Source: Hyphomicrobiales bacterium (lineage in GTDB: Bacteria; Pseudomonadota; Alphaproteobacteria; Rhizobiales; Rhizobiaceae). From it: a stretch of DNA of 64,000 bases. The stretch lies in assembly GCA_900472395.1 (NCBI GenBank), contig UCHV01000001.1, forward strand, positions 186,001 through 250,000, given 5' to 3'. The first letter of the stretch is position 1; the number at the start of each line of letters is the position of its first letter. The translations under genes and the position numbers were made by a program. This document shows, in pieces, positions 38,841 to 47,295 of this stretch. Below the pieces are notes generated by a model that was not told the DNA's origin, ran no database searches, and saw nothing but the letters and a program-made list of their open reading frames with translations.

Positions 38841-39175
38841 CCTGGCGTTTCGGATACTGGAATGGTGTGGAACGGAAACGCATGGCTCCAAGCTGCATGG
38901 GCCGTAATCGTGTTGCTCGGCAGGTCTTTTGGGGCACTGTCTAGGTGTGGAACCTCAATAGAGTTTCGTTAAAAAACCGAGGCCACCGATGGCTATGCCC
39001 CTGCAGAGGCTCATTCGCGCAAAGCATTCTGCTCTGGCGTTTGCTTTCGGCGTGTATAGCTCTGTGCGGAAACGCTTTTTCCGCTATCCGACAGATGCAA
39101 TGTCTTACGATTGCGGCCGTCATCGTCAAAAATAGGCCTGCTCATCGCCAAAACGCTTCCACTACCCTTCAGAGC
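38841..39175. other. gene-free stretch between T6SS island and IS element
   Basis: 335 bases with no supported gene on either strand. The short open frames have no protein-like composition. It may be remnant DNA left by earlier transposition, since the IS copy sits at its right edge. Confidence 0.35.
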
Positions 39176-39948
39176 CTAGGCCGCGGACTGATTAGCTGAT
39201 GCGATCCATATCCTCGTCGCTGCAAGTTTGAGAGCGGCGAGATAGTTGTCGGCACGTCGGTCATATCGGGTTGCCAGGCCCCGCATCTGTTTGATGCGAT
39301 TGAAGAAGCGTTCTACCTGATTGCGCTGACGGTAGACCCACCGACTGAAGCTGAATGTCTGCTTTCGACTGGCCTTTGCAGGGATATTAGCCCAGCATTT
39401 GCGTTGCTTGGCAGAGTGACGAATAGCATCGGTGTCATATGCCTTGTCGGCGAGGATCGTCGCGCCGGGCTGCAGGTCGCTCAGCAGCTTCTCAGCCATC
39501 GGTGCATCGGCGGCTTGGCCGGCGGTGAGTTCCAGCCGAACCGGCAAACCATCGGCATCGACAAGTGCGTGGATTTTGGTTGTCAGGCCGCCACGCGAAC
39601 GTCCCATGCAAGGATCGGCAGATCCCCCTTTTTAGCGTTGGCACCATGTTGGTGAACGCGGACACAGGATGAATCGATCATCACGATGTCGCCATCGTAA
39701 CGCTTTGAAACGGCGTCCAGAAGGCGATCCCAGACACCTGCTTTGCGCCAACGGGAGAACCGATTGTAGAGCGTCGTGCGCGGACCATAACGTTCCGGCA
39801 CGTCGCGCCAGGACGATCCCGTTCTGAAGCGCCACAGGATGCCATTGATCACTCGGCGGTCGTCAACACGTTCAATTCCACGGGTATTGGTCGGCAGAAG
39901 TGGTGCGATGACGGCCCATTCTTCGTCGCTCAATTCGTGACGGCGCAT
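39176..39948 (-). CDS. IS5-family transposase, two frames joined by -1 frameshift
   Basis: Upstream frame 39583-39948 begins MRRHELSDEEWAVIAPLLP (the DUF4096 helix-turn-helix type) and carries the first catalytic Asp in DIVMIDSSCVRVHQHG. Downstream frame 39176-39607 carries the second Asp in TILADKAYDTDAIR and the Glu in RNQVERFFNRIKQMRG. A -1 shift at the run AAAAAGGGGG (39624-39633, minus strand) gives KKGGSADPCMGRSRGGLTTK and joins them, as in IS427-type elements. The terminal TAG uses the target-site TA just outside the element. The element looks able to transpose. Confidence 0.88.
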
Positions 39949-40019
39949 GGCAATCTCCTTTCAAGGAGATTGAATCACACACCGCCAACAAGAGGAACCC
40001 CGTTTATGGGGACGCGGCC
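39179..40019 (-). mobile_element. IS5-family (IS427-like) insertion sequence
   Basis: About 840 bp. The ends share GGCCGCG in inverted orientation (39179-39185 and 40013-40019), and they are bounded by CTAG or TA on both sides (39176-39179 and 40019-40022), consistent with the YTAR/TA target duplication of IS5-family elements. It holds one transposase in two overlapping frames on the minus strand. The inverted ends are short as read here, so exact borders have an uncertainty of one or two bases. Confidence 0.8.
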
Positions 40020-40279
40020 TAGGGACAGTTTCATATGGCTTCCGGTGGTGATCATACTGCAATTGGCTTTGGATCTGGCTGTTGCAACGACGTCGGACAT
40101 GGGCATGGCTATGCCGGGCGAACTACATCCCGTGCCGGATGGCGTTGACAAATCCTCCCAACGCAAGAGAGGAAGCCATTGGCCGGCTGAAACAACTGTT
40201 TCGCGACTGAACCCACTTGGTCCCGAGACCTTTGGGGAGGAAAGTTCCGCCCGCCGGTTCAACCCATTTTTCGACGTGA

Positions 40280-41356
40280 CTACCCGGGCAGACCAAGGAA
40301 GCGGAAAGGGATGGTCTCGCCGAATGACGATGTGGCGTCGCCGGAATAGGTGTGGTCCTGATTGTGACCAAGGTCGAGTTTCTTCACCTTGCCCGTCTTT
40401 TCAGAGAAATCTATCGCCTTGAGATCGACCCAGAATGTGTTCGGCGTCAGGGCCGATTCGAAGAAATAGAGTTGCCGCTTGTGATCGAAAACCGAGCGCC
40501 AGCGGGTGGATGAGATATTAGGCTCCTCGGGCGTATTCAATCCGTAGGGCACCGACGCGTTGCGAATGACGCTGAAGACGCTGGCTAGAGCAATATTGGG
40601 ACTTTCCTCTTTCGGAATCGCATTGACGTAAAAGGAGGCGCGGGCGAAACGATCTGAGGCGCGATTCGTACCAGGCAACATCACAGTACCGCCGACCTGT
40701 TTCCAATAGGCATTGAGGGCCAGTTGCTGCTCAAAAATCGGCGAATTGGTCATCACCTGATATTGCCTGCCATGGTGGATCACCTGCTTGCCGTGGATGT
40801 ATTCAACGATCGCGCTGTCGCCGCTAGTATCTGACAACGAAAGATGCACGGTCGTCAGTCGGTTTTCACCTGGAATATTGTCGGTAACGACGGTGAAAGG
40901 TTCCTTCTCCAGCGCAGCCACCGTCTCTTCGACCGTCGCGAAATTGTCGAGCATATACTGGGCCCACGCTGCGATGGTCAGGCCCGGCTTGCTGCCCGCT
41001 TCGAATTTCGGGTATTCGGATTCGACCAGCCACAGAAGATTGGCTTCCAATCCCTTTTCGTTCACGCCGTCCGTCGTTGAAACGTCGTAGCCGCTGGCGA
41101 TCAGACTTCCATATTTCGAGGTCCATTTGATAGAATTTGCACCGGCCTCGCCGCTGCGGGCTATGCCGCGTGGCAGGATCCACAGATTAGTGAGGATGTC
41201 ATCCTTCCAGTCCATCGAACGGGCTGTGATGACATTGCCGTTCGTGCCGAGATAGACAAGTCGTGTACATCCCATGGCGGCGACCTCGGAAATCGCGAGC
41301 GACAGGCAGAGAGAAGAGCAAAGAAGCAGTTTTCGTTTCAGGCGGGGCATACACAT
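40280..41356 (-). CDS. penicillin V acylase / choloylglycine-hydrolase-family protein
   Basis: 358 aa from MCMPRLKRKLLLCSS; AGGAGG precedes this ATG by 7 bases, so the longer open frame is not used. A signal peptide (LLLCSSLCLSLAISEVAAMG) is cut to expose Cys30 as the N-terminal nucleophile (GCTRLVYLG). Other active-site residues: Arg and Asp in TARSMDWKDD, Asn in TNSPIFEQQL, and a late Arg. Such periplasmic Ntn hydrolases cut amide bonds of penicillin V or acyl-homoserine lactones. It follows an outer-membrane barrel gene in the same operon. Confidence 0.87.
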   Translation of the reverse strand: MCMPRLKRKLLLCSSLCLSLAISEVAAMGCTRLVYLGTNGNVITARSMDWKDDILTNLWILPRGIARSGEAGANSIKWTSKYGSLIASGYDVSTTDGVNEKGLEANLLWLVESEYPKFEAGSKPGLTIAAWAQYMLDNFATVEETVAALEKEPFTVVTDNIPGENRLTTVHLSLSDTSGDSAIVEYIHGKQVIHHGRQYQVMTNSPIFEQQLALNAYWKQVGGTVMLPGTNRASDRFARASFYVNAIPKEESPNIALASVFSVIRNASVPYGLNTPEEPNISSTRWRSVFDHKRQLYFFESALTPNTFWVDLKAIDFSEKTGKVKKLDLGHNQDHTYSGDATSSFGETIPFRFLGLPG

Positions 41357-41400
41357 ACCGAGACCTCCTGGCTGGCGGGACGTGGTGTTAACCGGTGCCC

Positions 41401-42240
41401 CTAGAAACGCATTGAAAAACCTACGACTGGCCCATGCTGGTCGACATCCCAACGAAACTTGTTGACGCCGGTAAAGTCGTCGCCTTCGTAATTCTGGTGC
41501 AAATATCGGTAGCCCGCGCGCAGAATGGTTGGACGGCCCAGCATCATTGTTCTGTAGCCCAGATAAGCCTGTGCATTGACGCTCAACTTGGAGCCTATGC
41601 CGAAACCACCGATATCCGCTTCAGCAAACAGGTTCCAGCGGCCGGTGAGATCGGCATTCATGCGAAGGCCGATAAATGGATCAGTCCAGTTGGCGCTTTT
41701 TTCCTTTCGCAAACCGAATGCAGACGCCGCTGCGCGCAATTCCGTCCACCTGACGCCGGCGGTTGGCTCGAAGGAAATTGTCCGGGGTTTTCCGAAAGCT
41801 GTCTCCCCGCCAAGTTCACTTTCGTAGGCCTTGTAATAAGCGCCGCCGGCAACGCTGGTTGTCTTGATGTTGAGGCCAATTTCATGGGCAAATATTTGCT
41901 CGTTCTGGCTCGTCTGCACATGCTGGGCATCGACGTAAAAACCCCATACGCCGTTGGTGACCTCGACATTGCCCATCATCACCAAATCGAGATGGTCAAG
42001 CACGTCGGAAAACGGAATGTCGACATCCGTATCGAAACCCGCAATTGATGCGTTCCCCTTGAGCGAGGCAGCCCAGCCATAGGGGCTTACAATGACAGCC
42101 CATTGCCTTTGCTCCACCGGTGGCGGAGACAGCCGCTGACGATCAAAATCGGCTGCCCCGGCCCTAAGTGCCGTAAACACAAATACCGAAATGGAAAACA
42201 AGAAAATGCACGAAAATTGATGGCTGAGAGATGAGCGCAT
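41401..42240 (-). CDS. outer-membrane beta-barrel protein
   Basis: 279 aa from MRSSLSHQFSCIFLFS; AGGAGGG sits five bases before the ATG. Signal peptide ending ALRAGA, then alternating strands such as WAVIVSPYGWAASLKG, GVWGFYVDAQHV and GRWNLFAEADIGGFGIG, ending with VVGFSMRF and the terminal Phe needed by the outer-membrane assembly machinery. Similar proteins are annotated as hypothetical or as an OmpW/opacity-like porin; the exact family is unsure. Transcribed with the acylase gene 44 bases downstream. Confidence 0.75.
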   Translation of the reverse strand: MRSSLSHQFSCIFLFSISVFVFTALRAGAADFDRQRLSPPPVEQRQWAVIVSPYGWAASLKGNASIAGFDTDVDIPFSDVLDHLDLVMMGNVEVTNGVWGFYVDAQHVQTSQNEQIFAHEIGLNIKTTSVAGGAYYKAYESELGGETAFGKPRTISFEPTAGVRWTELRAAASAFGLRKEKSANWTDPFIGLRMNADLTGRWNLFAEADIGGFGIGSKLSVNAQAYLGYRTMMLGRPTILRAGYRYLHQNYEGDDFTGVNKFRWDVDQHGPVVGFSMRF

Positions 42241-42285
42241 CAAACCCTCCTAGCAATGCGGACAAGTTATCACATTTCACTGAGG

Positions 42286-42306
42286 TTGCAAATATAAGTT
42301 TTGCAA
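42286..42306. promoter_or_regulatory. candidate operator upstream of the barrel/acylase operon
   Basis: Perfect inverted repeat TTGCAAA-TATAAGT-TTTGCAA (7-7-7) about 46 bases before the start of the barrel gene, in an AT-rich region where a promoter is expected. The symmetry and length are unlikely by chance; the protein that would bind is unknown. Confidence 0.5.
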
Positions 42307-42554
42307 TGAAATCCGTTTGCTGTGTAGTATCTCGTTGATATTACAATGCTTAAATCTGAAACTCCAACAGACACGCCTGCTGTAACCATACCCTTAAGAG
42401 GAATTGGAAATTGCGAAAATGCGGGGAGCATGAAAAGCGCTCCGGCCTGTGAACCTCTGCGTCATCGGCCTGCAATTTCACGAAGGCCCTCAACGATCTT
42501 TCTCTCCGAATTTTTATCGATGCGGCGGGCTTCCACCAATCGGTTTCGGCAGTC

Positions 42555-42752
42555 TTATCCGCCTTCCAGGACGGCGCTGGATATCGGTTCGAATTCCTGA
42601 CCTTGAACAGTGCATCCAACCCGCAACGTTGCCTTCTCTCGGCGGTGCGCCGATCCACTGCGGTTTCTCGACTTTTTGATCAGGTATCCAATGAACACGA
42701 TGATTGACGCAAACAGAAGGTGAGCAAATAGCCTCAGCGCAATCAACTTCAA
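42555..42752 (-). CDS. possible small membrane protein behind mscS
   Basis: 65 codons starting at a TTG that overlaps the mscS TGA (TTGA). The translation begins MKLIALRLFAHLLFASIIVF and continues IGYLIKKSRNRSGSAHRR, a clear single membrane helix followed by a basic tail. No family is recognised and the start codon is weak. The remaining gap 42310-42554 holds nothing supported. This may be a read-through accident rather than a gene. Confidence 0.35.
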   Translation of the reverse strand: MKLIALRLFAHLLFASIIVFIGYLIKKSRNRSGSAHRREKATLRVGCTVQGQEFEPISSAVLEGG

Positions 42753-44686
42753 CCGTCTGCTTGGCCTGATGCTCTCGCTCGCTGGTGTTCCCAGTTGGCC
42801 GCCACCAGATCCGGAGAATCTTTGCCGCCTATGTTGACCATAGGCTGAGCAAAAGTCACCCCATTTTCCTGGAAGGATTTTCGAAGTAATGCGTAGGCCG
42901 TGCGTTTGATGAAGCTCTGTTGGGCAGTTGGCACGGTGATCATTGCGAAGCTGATCACGATTCCATACTCGGCGAAATCTTCGACACCCTTTAGCTTCAA
43001 CGGCTCGATGAAGAAACGGCCCACTTCCGGATCCGCGAGCAACGCCCGGCCGATAGCCTTTCCGATCTTGCGGACTTTTTCGAGATCCGTATCATAAGGA
43101 ACGGTGACCAGTATTTTGGTTTTGGACCAGTCGCGGCTCATGTTCTCCACGGCGCCCAGCTCTCCAAAGGGAACAGTGAAAATCGGACCTCGATGATGCC
43201 TTAGCTTGACCGAGCGGAGGCTGAAACCCTCGACGGTCCCTCGATAATCCTTCGCCTGTACGTATTCGCCGATCCGGAAAGCATCGTCGAACAGATAGAA
43301 AAAGCCGCTTATAATATCGCGTACCAGCGCTTGCGATCCAAAGCCAATCGCCACTCCTATAATGCCGGCCCCTGCGACAAGCGGCCCAATATCTACGCCG
43401 ATCTGCCCGAGGATCGTCAAGCTCGAAACGACAAAAATGGCGACGGCAAGCACGTTTCGCAGGATAGGGAGTAACGTTTGCAGCCGAGTGGAATGCTCGA
43501 CGTCACCATTATCGTGGGGTTCAGCAGAAGTCAGGCGTTGTTGAGTGAGCATTCGATCCATGGCGGCCTTCGCGAGGTGCCAGATAATGTCAGCGACGAG
43601 GAGCACGAGCGCTCCCCGCACAAGGCCGTAAAGTACGTTATGCACCAGCGGGATGTTGTGGCCCGGGAAATTGATGTCGGTCTCCCAGACGAATGCGAGC
43701 CATGCGAGAGCAAACGCCAAAACGAATGCCCTGAAGCCGCGCACAAGCAAGATCGTTCGGCTGTTTGATTCAGGGATATGAAGCTTTCTACAGGCGAGGT
43801 CCTGCACGACATGCGTAACCGAGCGCAGGATTGGTGGGAGTATCGCGGGATAGACGCCCAACCAGAAAAAGGCGCGCGCATCCAAGCACCAAAGGATCCA
43901 AACACCCACGGCATAGAGTGAAATTGCCGTACTTATTGCGGCGTCGCGACCCACGGCAGACCAGATCATCCTGATGACGACCATCAATATCACGCAGGAA
44001 GCCAGGATCTCTATTGCTGCGATCACGTCGGAATCGATAACCAGAACATCGCCCACCATTATTGCGGCGGCTGTAAACAGCGACAGGGCCATCACTGTCT
44101 TGAGCTTCCTGCGGACGGGGTAGGGCGCCACATGGTCAACCAAGGCGGAAGAAAAACGGTAGGCCACAAAGAAAAGGAGATATGAGCCCGCAATGAGACG
44201 AACCGATAGGGGAAGATTTACGATAAAATAAAGTGGTGCGATGAGTAGCGAGAAGACCAACGATGGAAGGTACTGTTCCAGTCCATCCCAGTGGTTCAAC
44301 CGGTTCCGACGTATCGATCGCTCCGCCGCCGCGCCTGCGGCGACCAGAAAAACGAATGCGGCAGAGACTGGCAAATAACTATTATCCGTCACGTCACTTA
44401 CAAGAATCTGCAGTGTCCGCTGCGCCTCGTGCGGAATTCGGCCAACCGCCGTAAGAACAGCGCGCATCCTGGCGCGAGTATGCTTTTCCCAGCTTACAAT
44501 TCCGACAGCTACATCTTCGTCGGCGGCCAGAGCGGCTCGAGAGAAAAGATTTGATGACGAGTTGGTAGGGATCGCCGGCTGCTGCAATGTAATTGCCCGC
44601 TCATCGCCAAGGTCGGAAACTGGCTCCATGGCCGCAGCTATGGGGGGCGAGCAAAGCATGAGAATGAGCGTTAGCAGCCATTTCAT
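42749..44686 (-). CDS. mechanosensitive ion channel, MscS family (long type)
   Basis: 645 aa from MKWLLTLILMLCSPPIAAAM, a clear signal peptide; the longer frame to 44761 is not needed. About nine to ten membrane segments follow a periplasmic N-terminal part, and the MscS pore and beta domain are at the end: VAGAGIIGVAIGFGSQALVRDIISGFFYLFDD (in parts), FRIGEYVQAKDYRGTVEGFS, and VTVPYDTDLEKVRKIGKAIG. These channels open under membrane tension on osmotic downshock. A second, different MscS protein is encoded at 50.1 kb. Confidence 0.9.
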   Translation of the reverse strand: MKWLLTLILMLCSPPIAAAMEPVSDLGDERAITLQQPAIPTNSSSNLFSRAALAADEDVAVGIVSWEKHTRARMRAVLTAVGRIPHEAQRTLQILVSDVTDNSYLPVSAAFVFLVAAGAAAERSIRRNRLNHWDGLEQYLPSLVFSLLIAPLYFIVNLPLSVRLIAGSYLLFFVAYRFSSALVDHVAPYPVRRKLKTVMALSLFTAAAIMVGDVLVIDSDVIAAIEILASCVILMVVIRMIWSAVGRDAAISTAISLYAVGVWILWCLDARAFFWLGVYPAILPPILRSVTHVVQDLACRKLHIPESNSRTILLVRGFRAFVLAFALAWLAFVWETDINFPGHNIPLVHNVLYGLVRGALVLLVADIIWHLAKAAMDRMLTQQRLTSAEPHDNGDVEHSTRLQTLLPILRNVLAVAIFVVSSLTILGQIGVDIGPLVAGAGIIGVAIGFGSQALVRDIISGFFYLFDDAFRIGEYVQAKDYRGTVEGFSLRSVKLRHHRGPIFTVPFGELGAVENMSRDWSKTKILVTVPYDTDLEKVRKIGKAIGRALLADPEVGRFFIEPLKLKGVEDFAEYGIVISFAMITVPTAQQSFIKRTAYALLRKSFQENGVTFAQPMVNIGGKDSPDLVAANWEHQRARASGQADG

Positions 44687-44849
44687 AAGGAACTCATGAG
44701 CCTGCGCCGTCGAGATATGGCGATTGGTTAATTCCAGCATGATGCCTGGCTTTGACATCACCGCCCACCTGGACGGGTGTAGATGCCGGTCCTCTTAAGA
44801 AAGTGCGCCACCTCACCAAGTTGGTAGGCGACATAGCCACTGGAGCTAG

Positions 44850-45515
44850 GTCCTTTCTGTGTTTACGGCATCCGTCATCCACGATCTCGGCAATCTTATT
44901 CAGATCGCGACATCCGCTTTCAATATTCTCTCGCCAGTCGCTGCATTTCTCGCGACAAGCGGGCTTCGCGGATCATTTTGAACGCTCAGGCGTCTTTGGG
45001 ACGTGCTGGTCTGGTCCGCCAATCTCTTCGATCTGCTTGGGGTAGCTATACGCCTGTCGATAGCGTTTGTATGGGAACTTGCCTGCTTGATTTGAAAGGC
45101 TTGCTTGCAAAGGTCTGGGAGACCGAAATTCATTTCGAAGTTCAGGCTGAGCCAACCTGTTCCGTATAACCTGCAATTCCATGGGTTTCCAGAACATGCT
45201 TTAAACCTCATCGTCAATGCGCGTGATGCGATGCCGGACCGCGGCACGATACTGCTGGCTGCAGGGGCGCTCGTTGCTGCCGGCGTCGCTGGCGTTGAAG
45301 TCGTTATCTCCGATGATGCGGTTGGCATGATACGTGAAACGCTCGAGCAGGCTTTCACCCCATTATTCACAACACGGTCATCGGGCGAAGGCGGCTATGG
45401 ATTGTCTGCAGTAAAAACCTTCGTGCAGGCGGCCGATGGCGACATACAGGTTGAAAGTGAGCCCGGGGGCGGCACGCGGATCACTATGGTCCTTCCAGCT
45501 TGTGGGATTTCATGA
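44850..45515 (+). pseudogene. decayed sensor histidine kinase
   Basis: Kinase pieces are spread over several frames. From 44850: VLSVFTASVIHDLGNLIQIA, the dimerisation helix with the phospho-acceptor His, then a stop. Another frame carries ASLGRAGLVRQSLRSAWGS and LKGLLAKVWETEIHFEVQAE before a stop. From about 45165 a third frame gives HALNLIVNARDAMPDRGT (N box), DDAVGMIRETLEQAFTPLFT and ESEPGGGTRITMVLPA (end of the ATPase domain). At least two frameshifts break it. Intact relatives are soluble kinases of about 380 aa. The nearby orphan FixJ-type regulator (46.3 kb) may once have been its partner. Confidence 0.85.
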
Positions 45516-45557
45516 TCCCGAGCTTCCGTGCATGCAGTTGAAAAATGTGACGGCAAC

Positions 45558-45596
45558 TTGACGCTTGCAAAAGCAAACACGGACAAATATAGTCCG
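45558..45596 (+). promoter_or_regulatory. promoter and candidate operator of the Rrf2-type gene
   Basis: A -35-like TTGACG at 45558-45563 is followed by the inverted repeat CGGAC-AAATATA-GTCCG at 45580-45596, which covers the AT-rich -10 region. The gene starts only 4 bases later (45601) or at 45610, so the mRNA may be almost leaderless. A dyad over the -10 region suits autorepression by an Rrf2 protein. Confidence 0.5.
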
Positions 45597-45600
45597 CGTT

Positions 45601-46128
45601 ATGGCGCATATGACGGTTGGAGTTGAGTACGGCTTACATTGCCTGATGTGGCTGATGGGGTCCCCAGACAAGCCTCTCAGCAACCGGGACCTTGCTGACT
45701 TACAAGGGATTTCTACCAGCTTTCTGGCGAAAATCTTTCCGAAGCTTGAGCGTGCCGGCATCGTGGCCGCGTTTGAGGGCGTGAAGGGGGGCTACCGCCT
45801 AGCTCGATCGCCTGATCAGATCAGTGTGCTGGAAGTCGTAGATGCGATAGAGGGAAAGAAACCTCTTTTCGACTGTCAGGAGATTCGGGGTCGATGTGCG
45901 GCCTTCAACGGGGATCCTCCCCGTTGGGCAACTAAAGGCGTTTGTGCGATCCATGCAGCGATGTTGCGTGCAGAGAAGGCGATGCGCGAGTCTTTGGCTA
46001 ACCAGTCTTTGGCCGATATCGCCGACGAATTTGGCCGAAAGGCGCCTGCGGAATTCTTTGACGACATCAGTCAATGGATCGAAAGCAGAGCCGTTTCGAA
46101 AGGTCCCCGCGGTCCGTCCGTGGACTAG
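45601..46128 (+). CDS. Rrf2-family transcriptional regulator with three cysteines
   Basis: 175 aa from MAHMTVGVEYGLHC; the ATG at 45610 would start exactly at the family consensus (MTVGVEYGLHCLMWL). Winged helix LSNRDLADLQGISTSFLAKIF, then the wing VKGGYRLARSPDQISVL. Cysteines at about 92, 99 and 115 (LFDCQEIRGRC ... GVCAIHAA) occupy the region where IscR/NsrR proteins bind an Fe-S cluster, although the spacing after the second Cys is longer. Redox, NO or iron sensing is therefore plausible. A short hairpin (CGGCAC / GTGCCG, 46131-46152) follows the stop. Confidence 0.87.
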   Translation: MAHMTVGVEYGLHCLMWLMGSPDKPLSNRDLADLQGISTSFLAKIFPKLERAGIVAAFEGVKGGYRLARSPDQISVLEVVDAIEGKKPLFDCQEIRGRCAAFNGDPPRWATKGVCAIHAAMLRAEKAMRESLANQSLADIADEFGRKAPAEFFDDISQWIESRAVSKGPRGPSVD

Positions 46129-46286
46129 CACGGCACCGTAATTGGAGTGCCGCCCTCCAGCGCATTCCGCCAACTGCGTCTAAACAAATGGCATTCTGAT
46201 TGCGTATTGTGGAGAAGGGTCATGAGTGATTGTCCAGTTCCTGATGATGACAAAACAGCTATAAAAATCTGCCCGAGGGCCGGACA

Positions 46287-46931
46287 ATGACGGCGGCTGC
46301 TCTTATCGCCGAAAGCACGCTCGTGATCGTTGTCGATGATGATGCGGACGTTCGGAATTCGCTGCAGGAATTGATCGAATCTGTTGGTCTGGATGTGATT
46401 TGCTTTCCATCGCCACGCGAGCTTCTGACCGCGGCACTTCCTGACCGGCCAGGCTGCTTGGTACTTGACGTCCGAATGCCGGGCTCCAGCGGCCTCGACC
46501 TCCAGCATCAGCTTTGCGAGCAGGGCAAAACCAAACCAATTGTTTTCCTCACCGGCTATGGTGACATTCCCATGTCAGTGCAAGCTATGAAGGCGGGGGC
46601 GGTCGATTTTCTAACCAAACCCGTGCGGGATCAGACCTTGCTCGATGCCGTCGTTGCTGGAATTAAGAGAGATGTCGAGCAACGAAGACTTGCGGAAAAT
46701 ACGCACGAGCACGCGTCTCGGTTTGCAACCTTAACGCCGCGTGAAAAGCAGATCCTCTACGAAGTCGCGCTTGGTCGGCTGAACAAGCAGATTGCCTTTG
46801 ATCTGGGCATCAGCGAGGCTACCGTCAAGCTCCACCGTAGCAACGTCATGCGGAAGATGCAGACCATTTCGGTGGGGGAACTCATTCGTGTCTGGGACGC
46901 GTTGCCTTCCTCGTTGCGGGCTGCCTCTTAA
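46287..46931 (+). CDS. FixJ/TodT-type response regulator with LuxR HTH
   Basis: 214 aa. Receiver domain with acidic pocket VVDDDADV, phospho-acceptor Asp61 in LVLDVRMPGSSG, and Lys111 in FLTKPV; the LuxR helix-turn-helix is LTPREKQILYEVALGRLNKQ followed by IAFDLGISEATVKLHRSNVM. The intact kinase partner is not adjacent; the decayed kinase at 44.85-45.5 kb or the MASE1 kinase at 51.7 kb are candidates. The start is preceded by GAGGGCCGGACA. Confidence 0.91.
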   Translation: MTAAALIAESTLVIVVDDDADVRNSLQELIESVGLDVICFPSPRELLTAALPDRPGCLVLDVRMPGSSGLDLQHQLCEQGKTKPIVFLTGYGDIPMSVQAMKAGAVDFLTKPVRDQTLLDAVVAGIKRDVEQRRLAENTHEHASRFATLTPREKQILYEVALGRLNKQIAFDLGISEATVKLHRSNVMRKMQTISVGELIRVWDALPSSLRAAS

Positions 46932-47295
46932 ACGCCGTTGTCTTCCTAGTATTTTCCTGATCGCGTCAGGCCGGAGCCCGGTTCATACGGGGCCGACCCA
47001 AGCAAACCGATCACCCGCTCTAGAAACTTAAACCTTGACGCCTTGACGACGAGGTTGGTCAAGCGCGCCGGCTACTGTCTCATTTTACTATGGCGGAAAT
47101 TCTCTTAGCCTCGCCCGCATTGCAAACCTGCCTGACGTGTCGCGATGCTTCACTCACCACCGTGCGGAATGTTCAAACCATCCGAGGTGTGCGACCTCGC
47201 CTTTGGGACTACATGACCTCGCCCCAAGCTCGATAGGCCGAAGGAGCTTAATCGCGCAATCTCCCATCAGCGAAAACGTCCGATGGGAGAACCAG
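46932..47295. other. gene-free stretch between response regulator and hydrolase
   Basis: 364 bases. A run with two TTGACG elements at 47034-47050 could serve as -35 sites, but no matching -10 was found. A short open frame starting at 47137 in the hydrolase frame is probably leader sequence. Nothing else is recognised. Confidence 0.35.

Noticed and set aside
38941..39199. Open frames in the gap between the immunity gene and the IS element as a transposase remnant
   Set aside because: I could not align either strand to a transposase or any other family; left as an unassigned stretch.
42346..42600. Plus-strand 84-codon frame in the gap beside mscS
   Set aside because: No ribosome site, low-complexity Ser/Arg/Pro composition and no similarity to any family I know.
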